From: Acinetobacter sp. C32I
GTDB lineage: Bacteria; Pseudomonadota; Gammaproteobacteria; Pseudomonadales; Moraxellaceae
Reading direction: 5' to 3'
DNA: 64,000 nt
NCBI RefSeq assembly: GCF_023702715.1
Contig: NZ_CP098480.1
Location: forward strand, 2,852,001-2,916,000
Shown here: positions 45,791-54,708 of the stretch, in pieces
Numbering within the stretch: the stretch's first letter is position 1
Layout of the letters: each line of letters starts with the position of its first letter
Translations under genes and position numbers: made by a program
Notes under the pieces: model-generated
What the model saw: the letters and a program-made list of their open reading frames with translations, nothing else
Databases searched by the model: none
Told to the model about the DNA's origin: nothing

Positions 45791-45916
45791 TCAACCACAA
45801 CGGCCGTAATACTCACTAAATTTAATCTTTTTCTTGGTTAAGCAATTTACCTGCTTAGGTACAAAATCATCAGGTGTTTCAGTTTGAGGGTAAATTAAAT
45901 AGTTATAATAATTTAT
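45791..45916 (-). pseudogene. C-terminal fossil of a lost gene before the orphan lipoprotein
   Basis: An open stretch of 41 codons with no start ends at TGA 45791. It reads like a real C-terminus (PQTETPDDFVPKQVNCLTKK ... YYGRCG). Upstream, the frame is closed by stops. It stands to the orphan lipoprotein exactly as the live effector stands to its immunity gene, so I infer a decayed effector. It does not match the C-terminus of the live effector. The rest of 45917-46060 holds nothing I recognise. Confidence 0.45.
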
Positions 45917-46068
45917 TCATCATACACATTTCAAAAAATTGACTTTAAAAAATACGATAGATACATAGTTTCATCCTTACAATTTCTATTTCCCCACTAG
46001 ATGCCCTAAATTAACTCCTGCACTGTTGCTCCAGATATCGAACAAACTACACCCTAATTTTTGCAAGA

Positions 46069-46097
46069 ATAAAGAAGGTTTTTATGACCTTCTTTAT
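46069..46097 (-). terminator. Terminator after the lipoprotein at 46115
   Basis: ATAAAGAAGGT and ACCTTCTTTAT form an 11-bp stem 18 bases past the stop at 46115. Confidence 0.75.
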
Positions 46098-46114
46098 CAT
46101 TTTATATTTATAGA

Positions 46115-46810
46115 TTATATTTTCTTAAAATAAACTTTACTTTCATCTAAACATTCATTATAAAAAATTCCAGAAAATTGTTTTTTTACTGTTTCATTTT
46201 TCATATAAGCCTTACAATCTAAAAGTATCGTACCATCCTTTTGTTTCGTAAATTTAATTTCTTGTTTTTGATAGTATGGATTTTTGTCATAATTATCACT
46301 CAAGAAATAAATACCTTTCTTATGGTTTCTGGATTTTACTTGGTTTGAATTATCACCCATTAATAAAAAATCGACTCCCCCCATAGTCAAAAACACTTTA
46401 TTTATACCTAAAATTAAATTTTCATCATTCTCAGATAAAATATGAGAATTTGCCCACCCCATTAAAACATCCTCATTATAAATATTTTTATAATAGAGAA
46501 CATACCCATCCTTATTCTTTTTTAAATAAAATTCATCATTCGGAGGATCAAAACTCTCAAAAAAATATTGATCTTTATTATTTCTCGCCTTATTCAATTG
46601 ACATTTACCAGTTATATTACAAATTTTGAATGAATAAAAAGTATCATTAAAATTTATAAATGAATCCAACGATGCTGAAGATTTAACCACCTTCACATTT
46701 TCTTCTATTTTGTTAATTTCTTTGGCGACTGACGAACTGCTTGAGCAAGCAAAAATAGGGGTTAGCACTAATATAGCTAAATACATTTTTATATGATTAA
46801 AAACTTTCAC
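46115..46810 (-). CDS. Lipoprotein of unknown function in the vgrG island
   Basis: A 231-residue protein with a lipoprotein-like signal (MKVFNHIKMYLAILVLTPIFAC, C22). The mature part is rich in Asn, Lys and Tyr and very AT-rich in its codons. I do not recognise the family. It lies downstream of a decayed vgrG end, 50 bases after another small lipoprotein, in the place where immunity genes sit in VgrG cassettes. Immunity to a periplasm-acting effector is the likely role, by context alone. Confidence 0.65.
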   Translation of the reverse strand: MKVFNHIKMYLAILVLTPIFACSSSSSVAKEINKIEENVKVVKSSASLDSFINFNDTFYSFKICNITGKCQLNKARNNKDQYFFESFDPPNDEFYLKKNKDGYVLYYKNIYNEDVLMGWANSHILSENDENLILGINKVFLTMGGVDFLLMGDNSNQVKSRNHKKGIYFLSDNYDKNPYYQKQEIKFTKQKDGTILLDCKAYMKNETVKKQFSGIFYNECLDESKVYFKKI

Positions 46811-46860
46811 AAACTTATCTCCTTATTTTTATACCACAAAACTTTTTAACAGCACTAAAA

Positions 46861-47214
46861 CTACAGACATCTATCGATATAATTATTTTTACCTAAAGTA
46901 TTCATTGGAATTTTATTTTCATTATCATAAGTAACATCATATAATTTATTATTATTTTTATCAATTTTAATCCACCCAAATGTCGCTCCATTGTTTACCC
47001 CACTTTTACTTTTCACAAATATTTGTATGTAATCCTTTTCTGAAAAATCGAAAGTAATATCTTTCTTTTTAATTTCTTTCATGTCAAAATTTTTATAAAC
47101 AATAGCATTAAGATCATTTTCACATTGCTGATTTTGATCCAAACTATTAACATTTATCTTCGCACTGCATCCACTAGTTAATAAAACAGAAAATAAAAAA
47201 CATATAAATTTCAT
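46861..47214 (-). CDS. Small lipoprotein of unknown function in the vgrG island
   Basis: A 117-residue lipoprotein from the ATG at 47214 (MKFICFLFSVLLTSGC, lipobox LTSGC). The mature part contains NDLNAIVYKNFDMKEIKKKDI and a single late Cys. The family is not recognised. It starts 83 bases past the stop of the vgrG fossil, and is followed by a second lipoprotein gene. AT-rich codons and position suggest an immunity gene left from an earlier cassette. Confidence 0.65.
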   Translation of the reverse strand: MKFICFLFSVLLTSGCSAKINVNSLDQNQQCENDLNAIVYKNFDMKEIKKKDITFDFSEKDYIQIFVKSKSGVNNGATFGWIKIDKNNNKLYDVTYDNENKIPMNTLGKNNYIDRCL

Positions 47215-47297
47215 TAGCAACCCGCCATTATCTCTTAAAATGTTGACACAATCCTGGCTTTCATTTTATCAGGAGTACTACTTTTAAATCGTTCTGT

Positions 47298-47698
47298 TCA
47301 CTTCAACCACTCTAAACTTCCTTGGATAATTTTTTGATTCTCAAAAATACCCTTATATTTAATACTATCAAAATTACTCCATTGAAAAATTTTATATAAA
47401 TTAATCCCATTACCATAATTAAAGCTATTCGGTAATTGCGGAACCTCGCCTGCAACTCCAATTTCCCTTTTGCTATATAAACCCTAAAGCCATTTTACGC
47501 AGCAAACAAACTGATCTTGTCCTGTACATGCCAATAATATTTTTCTGTACGCTCAAATTAATTGAACCACTAGCACTCTCGGCAATATCCTGAGCGGTCT
47601 GAAAGATAATATTTTCAGGTGTGGCTAATGCAATCCCATTCAACAATGCCAGCAACATCAGCGCCTGTCTGAAAAGTTTGCCTTGCTCTTACTGTTTG
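47298..47698 (-). pseudogene. Decayed 3' end of a second vgrG
   Basis: This stretch matches the live vgrG 3' region (51211-51463) at close to 90 percent by eye, including NGIALxTPENII and QDIAESASGSINLS. After KLELQA it jumps to the sequence EVPQLPN, which corresponds to EVPKLPS of the live gene about 200 bases further on; the junction is out of frame. It then has its own diverged tail ending in TGA at 47298. It has no intact reading frame beyond 61 codons. It marks an earlier vgrG-effector unit. Confidence 0.85.
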
Positions 47699-47703
47699 TT
47701 TAC

Positions 47704-47732
47704 AAAAAAACCCGAACTAAGCAAAATTCGGG
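47704..47732 (-). terminator. Terminator after the T6SS immunity gene
   Basis: CCCGAA and TTCGGG pair over a 10-base loop; the minus strand then has seven Ts. It closes the vgrG-effector-immunity operon and isolates it from the fossil unit. Confidence 0.85.
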
Positions 47733-47769
47733 CTGATTTCACGTATTTACTACAATACAAATAAAATTA

Positions 47770-48498
47770 TCATTTTAATTGTACTCGTTTTTCTTTATTT
47801 CCTTCCATATAAGTTAAATTATAATTCTTATCGATTAATACGTTTTTAGTTGCTGGTATAAATTTCTTTTCTTCCACACCAAAAGCATTAATGATTAAAA
47901 TAGCAAGTTGTGGCCCCTCATCCTCATTATCTTCAAATGGAGAAATAATGATTTGTTTACCACTTTCTGTTTCTGGAAGAACAATACCATCCCCATAACT
48001 AGGAGAAATAGATGGATAGAATTTTATCAAATTAGATGAGCTCACCAAATTAACTTTAGAACAACTATTTATATCTTTCTTTAAAAGACATTTAAAATGA
48101 TCAACTGAATTGTAAGGTAAATGTGTTAATACTAAACCATGAATATTTTCTTCTTCTTTCGAAGATTTTCCAGTTGTTAAAAATGATAATCTAGATAAAT
48201 ATTCATCCCTATAACATTGATTTCTAACTAGACCAGCACCTTCCCCAGCTATATGACTTATTTTACCTTCACAATTACTTTTTATTTTTTTCACCCATTT
48301 ATCATAATCATTTTTTTCTCTATTTTTCTCATTATCAAGTTTAATAATTAATTTTTTATTTTCCTTTTCTATACATTGCATACTTTCATAAACATTATTT
48401 TTATTACAATTTACTGACGAACTATCCGCACATGCTGATATTGTTGAACCAAATGCTAACAATACTAATCCTGTACCAACCACATATTTACTAAACAT
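47770..48498 (-). CDS. T6SS immunity protein with LprI-like lysozyme-inhibitor domain
   Basis: A 242-residue exported protein. A signal peptide ends near ISACA, and may be a lipobox. Residues about 28-110 have the spacing of the DUF1311/LprI lysozyme-inhibitor family: VNCNKNNVYESMQCIEKEN, then W-K-KSNC, an EGAGLVRNQC segment, and DEYLSRL. The C-terminal half is shared with the orphan lipoprotein at 45225. Its ATG begins 1 base after the effector stop. An LprI-type domain fits neutralising a glycan-cleaving domain of that effector in the periplasm. Confidence 0.78.
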   Translation of the reverse strand: MFSKYVVGTGLVLLAFGSTISACADSSSVNCNKNNVYESMQCIEKENKKLIIKLDNEKNREKNDYDKWVKKIKSNCEGKISHIAGEGAGLVRNQCYRDEYLSRLSFLTTGKSSKEEENIHGLVLTHLPYNSVDHFKCLLKKDINSCSKVNLVSSSNLIKFYPSISPSYGDGIVLPETESGKQIIISPFEDNEDEGPQLAILIINAFGVEEKKFIPATKNVLIDKNYNLTYMEGNKEKRVQLK

Positions 48499-48499
48499 A

Positions 48500-50683
48500 T
48501 TAAATTCCTTTGAAGTTTTTAGGGAGAACTATTTTAAAAGGTTTTGGCATTTTATTTCTTAGTTCATTCGTAGTGCCATGAGCATGTATAGCTGTTCCAT
48601 TGCCAAGTATCATACCTTTCTTTACTGCTTCATCATGAAATTTATCTACCCATGCCTTTCTATTTTTTGCATCTGAATAATATTTATTTGCATAGTTTAG
48701 ATTTTCTCCAATAATGGAAAGTTTACCATCTGCTCTTTCTATAAGATAGCTATTAACAAAATTCCTAACCCTTGTACTTACATGCGATATTGGCATTTTT
48801 TCAACACTACCATAAGGATCTAAACTTTTAGGACCTGTAATTTTAGAAAACTGTCTATCAGCATTGACTACACTTCTGACACTATTCCCCCATACACCAG
48901 ACTTGACTCTATTCATAATAGTATCTACAACACCAGCAGCTTGATCAGTAAAATACTTCTCTGTTTTAAACTTTATTACCTCAGTCTCAGTTACTTTCAT
49001 AATATCTATAATATCATCATTACTTAGTACTAGTTCACCCCCCACTATATTATCATGTGGTTTTGGTGTTGACACCCCCCCTCCACAACTTAAAATCCTA
49101 GGAACTTTCAAACTGTTTACTAGAGTAGACATTTTAACGCCATTTAATTCAACTATTGTTTTTTGAAAAATATTTCCACTAAAATATACAGCTGAGAATT
49201 TAGTAACGTCAAAATGTACCCATGTAGTTGCTCCTGAAGTTCCACTATTAAAAACTTTTGGTTCTAAATAAATTTTATCAACCTCTCTATTTTCTGATGC
49301 TCGCATTTTTTTAATCATAATTTCTTTTCGAATAAATTCCATATCATTGACTTCACGAGTCCTACTTCCATTCTTATTAAAATGAATATCCAGAGCTAAC
49401 CCCATATGATTTACTGTTGCTCTTCCATGCTTTTTATTATTTTCAATACATCTATAACCAGACTCTATATAAGCCACTTCGATTTTCTTTTTCTTAAATT
49501 CATTTTTTAAATAAAAATTTACAGCCTTTAATATCCAGATTAGACTTCGGTGTAATCCTGGATATTCATTTGCTTTATTTGAACCAGATTGAACCCCCAT
49601 ATTACCATTACCAAAGCCCGAACATTTTCCACAATTACAAGCAGCTTTCCCCATAAAACCTGCAATAGGGTATTCTTCATAAAATTTATCCAACGCTACC
49701 AATACTGAGCCACAAATTTTCCCCGTCTCTGGTACCCCCATATAATCCCGTTGGAATTGCTTAATACAATTTGCAGTTAGTTCGGTAAACTCATCCGTAG
49801 GTAAAGCCCCACCGAAGCCCGCCAAACGAATATTCACTTCTCGAATAAGCTCACTCTTACCACTTGAAATACATTGCGGATTGGTTTTACATAAATTTGG
49901 AGCATCTGCTTTAGGTGTACCACCATCCTGACTACGGTCATCCACTGTCAGTATCTTGGAAGCAGCGTTTGTAGCTTCATTCAGCGTTTTTTTACCTTCT
50001 TCATAAAGCTCATTCACTTGGTCGAGGATTTTACTGCCAAAATTTGCTCCAAAAATTCCTTCTTCCTGCTTTTTCTGAGGTGTTGTACTCGATGGCCTTA
50101 CAGGTGGAGTCTGTGGTGCTTTTGTTTTAGTGCTGCTAGCCGAAGGTTGTGTTCTCTGCTGAGTGGTCTGTTTAGCTTTTTCTTGATGTGAATTATTTCC
50201 TGTAGCAGGAATATTCACTGGCAACTTAATCACTTGCCCAATACTAATCTTATTGGGGTCATCTATTTTATTCAAACGCTCCAATGCTCGAACAGTAGTA
50301 TGATTTTTTTGAGCTATTTCAAATAAAGTTTCACCCTTTTTTACAACATGCGTTTTTCTTTTATATTGTCCATTATTACCTTGATTTGTTAATGTTTTTA
50401 AATCCAACATTACTTTTGGGCTTGTAATTTTTACGAGCATGCGATCTCTAGACATTACAAAACTTTGTACCTTGATCATCAAGCCATTAAACATACTTTT
50501 GATATAAACATCTAAAGCCGTACCTTTATCTCGACTAATCTCAACGATACATCCAGATGAATTCGTAAATCCCGCAGCAATAACTTGCCCAGTTCTCTGA
50601 TTTTTTACTTCATATTGTGCTTTTGAGATTGGACTACCAAATAAGTCTAAGATTTGTATCGTCACTAATGATTTTTTATTCAT
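48500..50683 (-). CDS. Predicted T6SS effector with LysM, PG-binding, M15-like and SleB-like regions
   Basis: A 727-residue protein whose ATG overlaps the vgrG stop (ATGA at 50680-50683). Regions in order: a beta-rich N-terminus (1-100, VTIQILDLFGSPISKAQYEV), probably the VgrG adaptor; LysM (about 111-155); a Thr/Pro/Gln-rich linker; a peptidoglycan-binding-1-like domain (about 278-335); a CNCGKC motif (349-354); an M15-like D,D-peptidase region with H426 and D432 in NHMGLALDIHF and H490 in WVHFDV; and a SleB-like cell-wall hydrolase region (about 565-690, IMNRV, QFSKI, NYANKYY). It should cut both peptide and glycan parts of peptidoglycan in a rival's periplasm. No signal peptide, as expected for VgrG cargo. 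Confidence 0.8.
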   Translation of the reverse strand: MNKKSLVTIQILDLFGSPISKAQYEVKNQRTGQVIAAGFTNSSGCIVEISRDKGTALDVYIKSMFNGLMIKVQSFVMSRDRMLVKITSPKVMLDLKTLTNQGNNGQYKRKTHVVKKGETLFEIAQKNHTTVRALERLNKIDDPNKISIGQVIKLPVNIPATGNNSHQEKAKQTTQQRTQPSASSTKTKAPQTPPVRPSSTTPQKKQEEGIFGANFGSKILDQVNELYEEGKKTLNEATNAASKILTVDDRSQDGGTPKADAPNLCKTNPQCISSGKSELIREVNIRLAGFGGALPTDEFTELTANCIKQFQRDYMGVPETGKICGSVLVALDKFYEEYPIAGFMGKAACNCGKCSGFGNGNMGVQSGSNKANEYPGLHRSLIWILKAVNFYLKNEFKKKKIEVAYIESGYRCIENNKKHGRATVNHMGLALDIHFNKNGSRTREVNDMEFIRKEIMIKKMRASENREVDKIYLEPKVFNSGTSGATTWVHFDVTKFSAVYFSGNIFQKTIVELNGVKMSTLVNSLKVPRILSCGGGVSTPKPHDNIVGGELVLSNDDIIDIMKVTETEVIKFKTEKYFTDQAAGVVDTIMNRVKSGVWGNSVRSVVNADRQFSKITGPKSLDPYGSVEKMPISHVSTRVRNFVNSYLIERADGKLSIIGENLNYANKYYSDAKNRKAWVDKFHDEAVKKGMILGNGTAIHAHGTTNELRNKMPKPFKIVLPKNFKGI

Positions 50684-53600
50684 TTCCAATCCCTATCTTC
50701 TACATTATTCTCTGTTTCTGAGTCATTCACATTTTGATCTGCTAAAAAATCATCTTCATCAAAACTATCAATGACTAATCCCCATTCATCATTAGAGCCA
50801 ACAAGAACCTGAACTTTGGTTGGATCTGGCGTACTAATTTTCCCTGTACGACCATGCTCATCTATTGATCCCGAAGTAAATGAATTCGTGCCCTGTACAA
50901 AAGCTTTATAACTGAGCTGGCTAAAATCACTCTCCCAAAATAAATCATAAATATCTAAGCGATTGCTAAAAGTCGGCGTGCTAGGTAATTTAGGAACCTC
51001 GTATGAAACCTTAGCGCCACTCACAAACAAATGCTGACCAGCCTTACTCTCAAACTTACCACCCGTGGTTGAAAACACCCCATTGGCATTGATCTTCAGC
51101 TGAGAACCACCCGCTGTTAGTACAATCTCTTTAGGACTGGTGATTTCAATCTTATCTTCAGTAGAAATCAGTTTAATCACCTTCTTGGCAATCGCTTCAA
51201 TCGCATCATCCTGCGCCTGCAACTCCAATTTCCCTTTTGCTGCATACGCCCTAAAGCCCTTTTGCGCGGCAAACAAACTGATCTTGTCCTGTGCATGCCC
51301 AATAATATTCTTCTGTGCACTCAGGTTAATTGAACCACTGGCACTCTCGGCAATATCCTGAGAGGCCTGTAAGATAATATTTTCAGGCGTGGTTAATGCA
51401 ATCCCATTCGGCGATGCCAACAACATCAGCGCCTGTCTGAAAATCTTGCCTTGCTCTTGCTGTTTGGCATTCGAACTGCTTTCCAAACCTTGGGTATAAC
51501 CCTCCATAAAGCCCTGTAACGAATTCAACGCTTTGGACGGGGTCACTTCTAACTTGCTGCCTTTACTAAACGTTCCGCAGGTACTCATCAGCTCAAAATC
51601 TTTAATATCGACATTGGCCAAAACCTTTCCGACTTCTTTAATACTTTCAAACGGGTTTTGCTGAATCCGATCTTTAATACTGGCAAGCTTACCTTTAACA
51701 ATATCAGCGCCATGCTCTTCTACGTTTTCAATGAACTCTTTCAGATTTTCGACCGCATCTTTGGCATCACTAAAGAACGCATTAAACTCTTCGACCGCGC
51801 CTTTGGCATTTCCGCCGAGGGCACCAATATCCTCAATAAAACCACCACAATCTTTCAAAGCATGAATCGGATCATTGCTCATCCCTTCTTTAAATAAATT
51901 TAAAGTGCTATCCAGTGCTTGACCTGTGGTTTTAAGCTCCAATGACTGAATAAACTTCGGTAGACGGTTAATCACATTTAGCGCATCAGTCTGTTGCTTC
52001 GCAGCCACTTCACTGAGCATTTTCATACTGTCATAGCCCTGTGACAGCAAAGATTGCGCTTGCGCAGCTTCCAGATGATCAGCAATGGCCTGTTCTTGGG
52101 CATAGGTACTAATCAGCATACCCTTACCTGCCCGTACAGCGCCCCAAGCATCCGTTCTGAGCTCAAAGCCCTCGCCACGACCGTTACTGGTTTCCTGCAC
52201 TTTAGGATGACTTAAATTACCTAAATTCAACTGTGTTGCAGCATGGCTACTTTGTAACTGGGTACTGATTTGCCCTGTCGTATCATCAAAACGTAACTGG
52301 TTAAAACCATTGCCATTCACTTCCTGACTGCGGATACCACTGAGTCTTTTAGTGTCTGGGAGTTGCCCTTTGACATCAAATTTGGTCGGAGAACGCTGTG
52401 CTTCATGGATTCGCCCTGTCACAAAAGGACGGTCGATATTGCCATCAAAGAAGTCAATGACGACCACCTCACCGATACGCGGCAAGAAGCGAGCACCATA
52501 ACCTTCCCCCGCCCAAGGCGTCAGGACATCGACCCATGCGGAGTCGGTGTCATTGTCATTGCTGCCCGCACCACCATCATGTCCATGATCATCGCTACGG
52601 GTAAACAGAAAACGTACTTTGATCCGTCCCCACTCATCCACATAGATGGTTTCCCCTTCAGGCCCTACTACTTTGGCGCGTTGCGGATAGGCAACCGGAC
52701 GATGCAATTCTGGATCATATTCAGGGGTGATTTTGATCTGACGGCGAATTAAGGTCAGCTCATTGCCTTGGCGCTCGATGTCGTCATAGCCTCGTTGATC
52801 CCAGCGGCTTTGGCTGAGCAGTTGACTGACCTGTTGCTGTAAATCTTTCGGTAAATTATTTTGATTATAGAAATTCTTGGCAATAATCAGGAACTCTTGA
52901 TCAGCTCCTTCATGTTGGTCAATTTCAGGATGTTCCCTGAGATTAAACCAATAACCGACTTGGCTATCACGCACGGTGCTATAAGCCTTAAAGTATTTGG
53001 CTTGACTGGCGTACATGTCATTGAATTGCTGATTCAGTTTTTCTAACTGACTGCCACCTGAAGCCGTGGCTTGGTCTTCACCTTTTAAGTCCTGCATCCA
53101 AGCTGGGCTGATATGCCATGCCTGCTCAAGGCTTAAACTGGCAGAGTCAAAACTGTCCGAATGGTTATGGCTAGTGACCACTGAACCTGCACCTTCTTCT
53201 TGTGCCAAGGCATCAGGCTGCCAACGTTGCAGATGCACCGCAGTCGGCTGCAAACTACGCACTGCCACGAAACTGGTCATGCTGTCTTGGAATTCAGTAG
53301 CACTACTGCGGTGATAGCGAATACTCCGTCGAGCCAAAGCTTGATATTGACTATTATCATCAATCAATCTTAGCTTCTGCGCTTTGACAGGCGTACTTGA
53401 ATGCGGCACAAAAAGTTCAGCCTCATCAATCAGCCAGTTTATGCCTTCACTGCGCCATAGGCGTGTAAGAAAAGAATAGTCGGATTCATTATGACCCATT
53501 ACAAATGGGCGTATATCATAATTCTGGCTTAAGCCACTCAGATCTAGATTTAAACTTGCCGCAAATAGTGGACTTCTTTGCTGCCATTCCTTGAATAAAA

Positions 53601-54006
53601 CTTCGGTGATTTCCACAATCGTTTTATTCATAAAAACACGGCTATTACGGCGCTTATGCCATAAATGGGTCGCATCATTTAAGGTCAGTTTATACAGCGT
53701 TAATGCACCATCGCTTTGTCCATAACTGGCCTCAGTCACAATCCCCGTAGTACGAAACAGTTGCCCTGAATCGGTGACCTGATCAACCGCAACCTGAACT
53801 CCAATAAATTGTTTGAGGGGAATCTGGGCATTGGTCGAAAGACAAATCAGCTCTGCTTCCAAGCCCTCATTGAGTTGATGCTGGCCTTGTATGCGTTGTA
53901 AAAAAACTTGATTATTCAGTAGATTATTAGAAAATTGTACGTGGATAGCACGTTTCTGTGCATTTAGCCCTATTTTTTCTAATACATTAAATATATTAAA
54001 AAGCAT
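50680..54006 (-). CDS. vgrG: T6SS spike protein VgrG with DUF2345 tail
   Basis: The needle-tip trimer of the type VI secretion system, 1108 residues. The gp27-like part is at the N-terminus (IQGQHQLNEGLEAELICLS ... RPFVMGHNESDYSFLTRLW) and the gp5-like OB part around AKVVGPEGETIYVDEWGRIKV and GYGARFLPRIGEVV. A long helical region (about 650-850) follows, then the DUF2345 beta-prism (GIALTTPENIIL ... KLISTEDKIEITSP) and an acidic tail (DSFDEDDFLADQNVND). No toxin domain is fused, so cargo is carried as a separate protein. No other T6SS core genes are in the window; this is an orphan vgrG cluster. Confidence 0.95.
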   Translation of the reverse strand: MLFNIFNVLEKIGLNAQKRAIHVQFSNNLLNNQVFLQRIQGQHQLNEGLEAELICLSTNAQIPLKQFIGVQVAVDQVTDSGQLFRTTGIVTEASYGQSDGALTLYKLTLNDATHLWHKRRNSRVFMNKTIVEITEVLFKEWQQRSPLFAASLNLDLSGLSQNYDIRPFVMGHNESDYSFLTRLWRSEGINWLIDEAELFVPHSSTPVKAQKLRLIDDNSQYQALARRSIRYHRSSATEFQDSMTSFVAVRSLQPTAVHLQRWQPDALAQEEGAGSVVTSHNHSDSFDSASLSLEQAWHISPAWMQDLKGEDQATASGGSQLEKLNQQFNDMYASQAKYFKAYSTVRDSQVGYWFNLREHPEIDQHEGADQEFLIIAKNFYNQNNLPKDLQQQVSQLLSQSRWDQRGYDDIERQGNELTLIRRQIKITPEYDPELHRPVAYPQRAKVVGPEGETIYVDEWGRIKVRFLFTRSDDHGHDGGAGSNDNDTDSAWVDVLTPWAGEGYGARFLPRIGEVVVIDFFDGNIDRPFVTGRIHEAQRSPTKFDVKGQLPDTKRLSGIRSQEVNGNGFNQLRFDDTTGQISTQLQSSHAATQLNLGNLSHPKVQETSNGRGEGFELRTDAWGAVRAGKGMLISTYAQEQAIADHLEAAQAQSLLSQGYDSMKMLSEVAAKQQTDALNVINRLPKFIQSLELKTTGQALDSTLNLFKEGMSNDPIHALKDCGGFIEDIGALGGNAKGAVEEFNAFFSDAKDAVENLKEFIENVEEHGADIVKGKLASIKDRIQQNPFESIKEVGKVLANVDIKDFELMSTCGTFSKGSKLEVTPSKALNSLQGFMEGYTQGLESSSNAKQQEQGKIFRQALMLLASPNGIALTTPENIILQASQDIAESASGSINLSAQKNIIGHAQDKISLFAAQKGFRAYAAKGKLELQAQDDAIEAIAKKVIKLISTEDKIEITSPKEIVLTAGGSQLKINANGVFSTTGGKFESKAGQHLFVSGAKVSYEVPKLPSTPTFSNRLDIYDLFWESDFSQLSYKAFVQGTNSFTSGSIDEHGRTGKISTPDPTKVQVLVGSNDEWGLVIDSFDEDDFLADQNVNDSETENNVEDRDWK

Positions 54007-54125
54007 TTTTTATAATCAGATCGTACGGGGAATCGGCTGAACTTTACAAAAAACAGACCTATCTGTCCACAAAAAAAGCCTTTAAGCAACAAAATGGCAC
54101 AACTTGTTTAGTTTTTGAGAAAATT

Positions 54126-54157
54126 AAACCCGAAATATGCATTCATATTTCGGGTTT
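54126..54157 (-). terminator. Terminator after dsbB
   Basis: AAACCCGAAATATG-CATT-CATATTTCGGGTTT is a perfect 14-bp stem, 26 bases past the dsbB stop. The vgrG promoter must lie between it and 54006. Confidence 0.9.
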
Positions 54158-54183
54158 TTAAATGATTTAGAACAATGATTCGC

Positions 54184-54690
54184 TTATTTTTGTGTAACGC
54201 GATAGTTTCTAAATAATTGCCATAAGCAGATCAATAAAATCAAACTGAAATAAACCAGAGACCAAACGGGTAGCGATTGACCGAGGAAAGTCCAATCTAT
54301 CGCAGCACATTCACCTGAACCCGAAAGTACTTCTTGCAGTACGGTTTTCATCGGCAAGGCATCCACCAGATAGTTTAAGCCAGGTCCACAGCTCGGAACC
54401 TGATCTGGCGGTAAGCTTTGCAACCAAACATGACGTGCCGCAACACCAACCGACCAACCAATGGATAAAGTCGCCAAGAAGGCATAAAAACGTTTAAATC
54501 CGCTTGAAACTGGATTATGGATAAATGCGACAAGTGCAATTAAACCCATCCCAATTAAGCCAAGACGTTGGAAAATACAGAGTGGACAAGGATCCAAACC
54601 TTGCACATGTTCTAAATACAACGCAAATGAGATACCAATAATGCTGGTCAGTACCAGTACTGCACTGACTAAGCGGTAATTCCATCGCAT
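54184..54690 (-). CDS. dsbB: Disulfide bond formation protein DsbB
   Basis: The inner-membrane quinone reductase that reoxidises DsbA. It has 168 residues and four membrane helices. The first redox pair is C35-x-x-C38 in DPCPLCIFQR; the second pair is in VPSCGPGL and GSGECAAI in the second periplasmic loop. It starts 18 bases after gshA in the same direction, so the two probably share a transcript. dsbD is at 28562. Confidence 0.96.
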   Translation of the reverse strand: MRWNYRLVSAVLVLTSIIGISFALYLEHVQGLDPCPLCIFQRLGLIGMGLIALVAFIHNPVSSGFKRFYAFLATLSIGWSVGVAARHVWLQSLPPDQVPSCGPGLNYLVDALPMKTVLQEVLSGSGECAAIDWTFLGQSLPVWSLVYFSLILLICLWQLFRNYRVTQK

Positions 54691-54708
54691 GGGAAGTCCT
54701 CTAAAATT

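Noticed and set aside
47473..47658. A 61-codon open frame as a gene
   Set aside because: It is part of the decayed vgrG 3' end and matches the live vgrG; it has no start of its own and shifts frame after the shared part.
50680..54006. VgrG as an evolved spike with a fused toxin
   Set aside because: After the DUF2345 region there is only a short acidic tail with no enzymatic motif; the cargo is the next gene.
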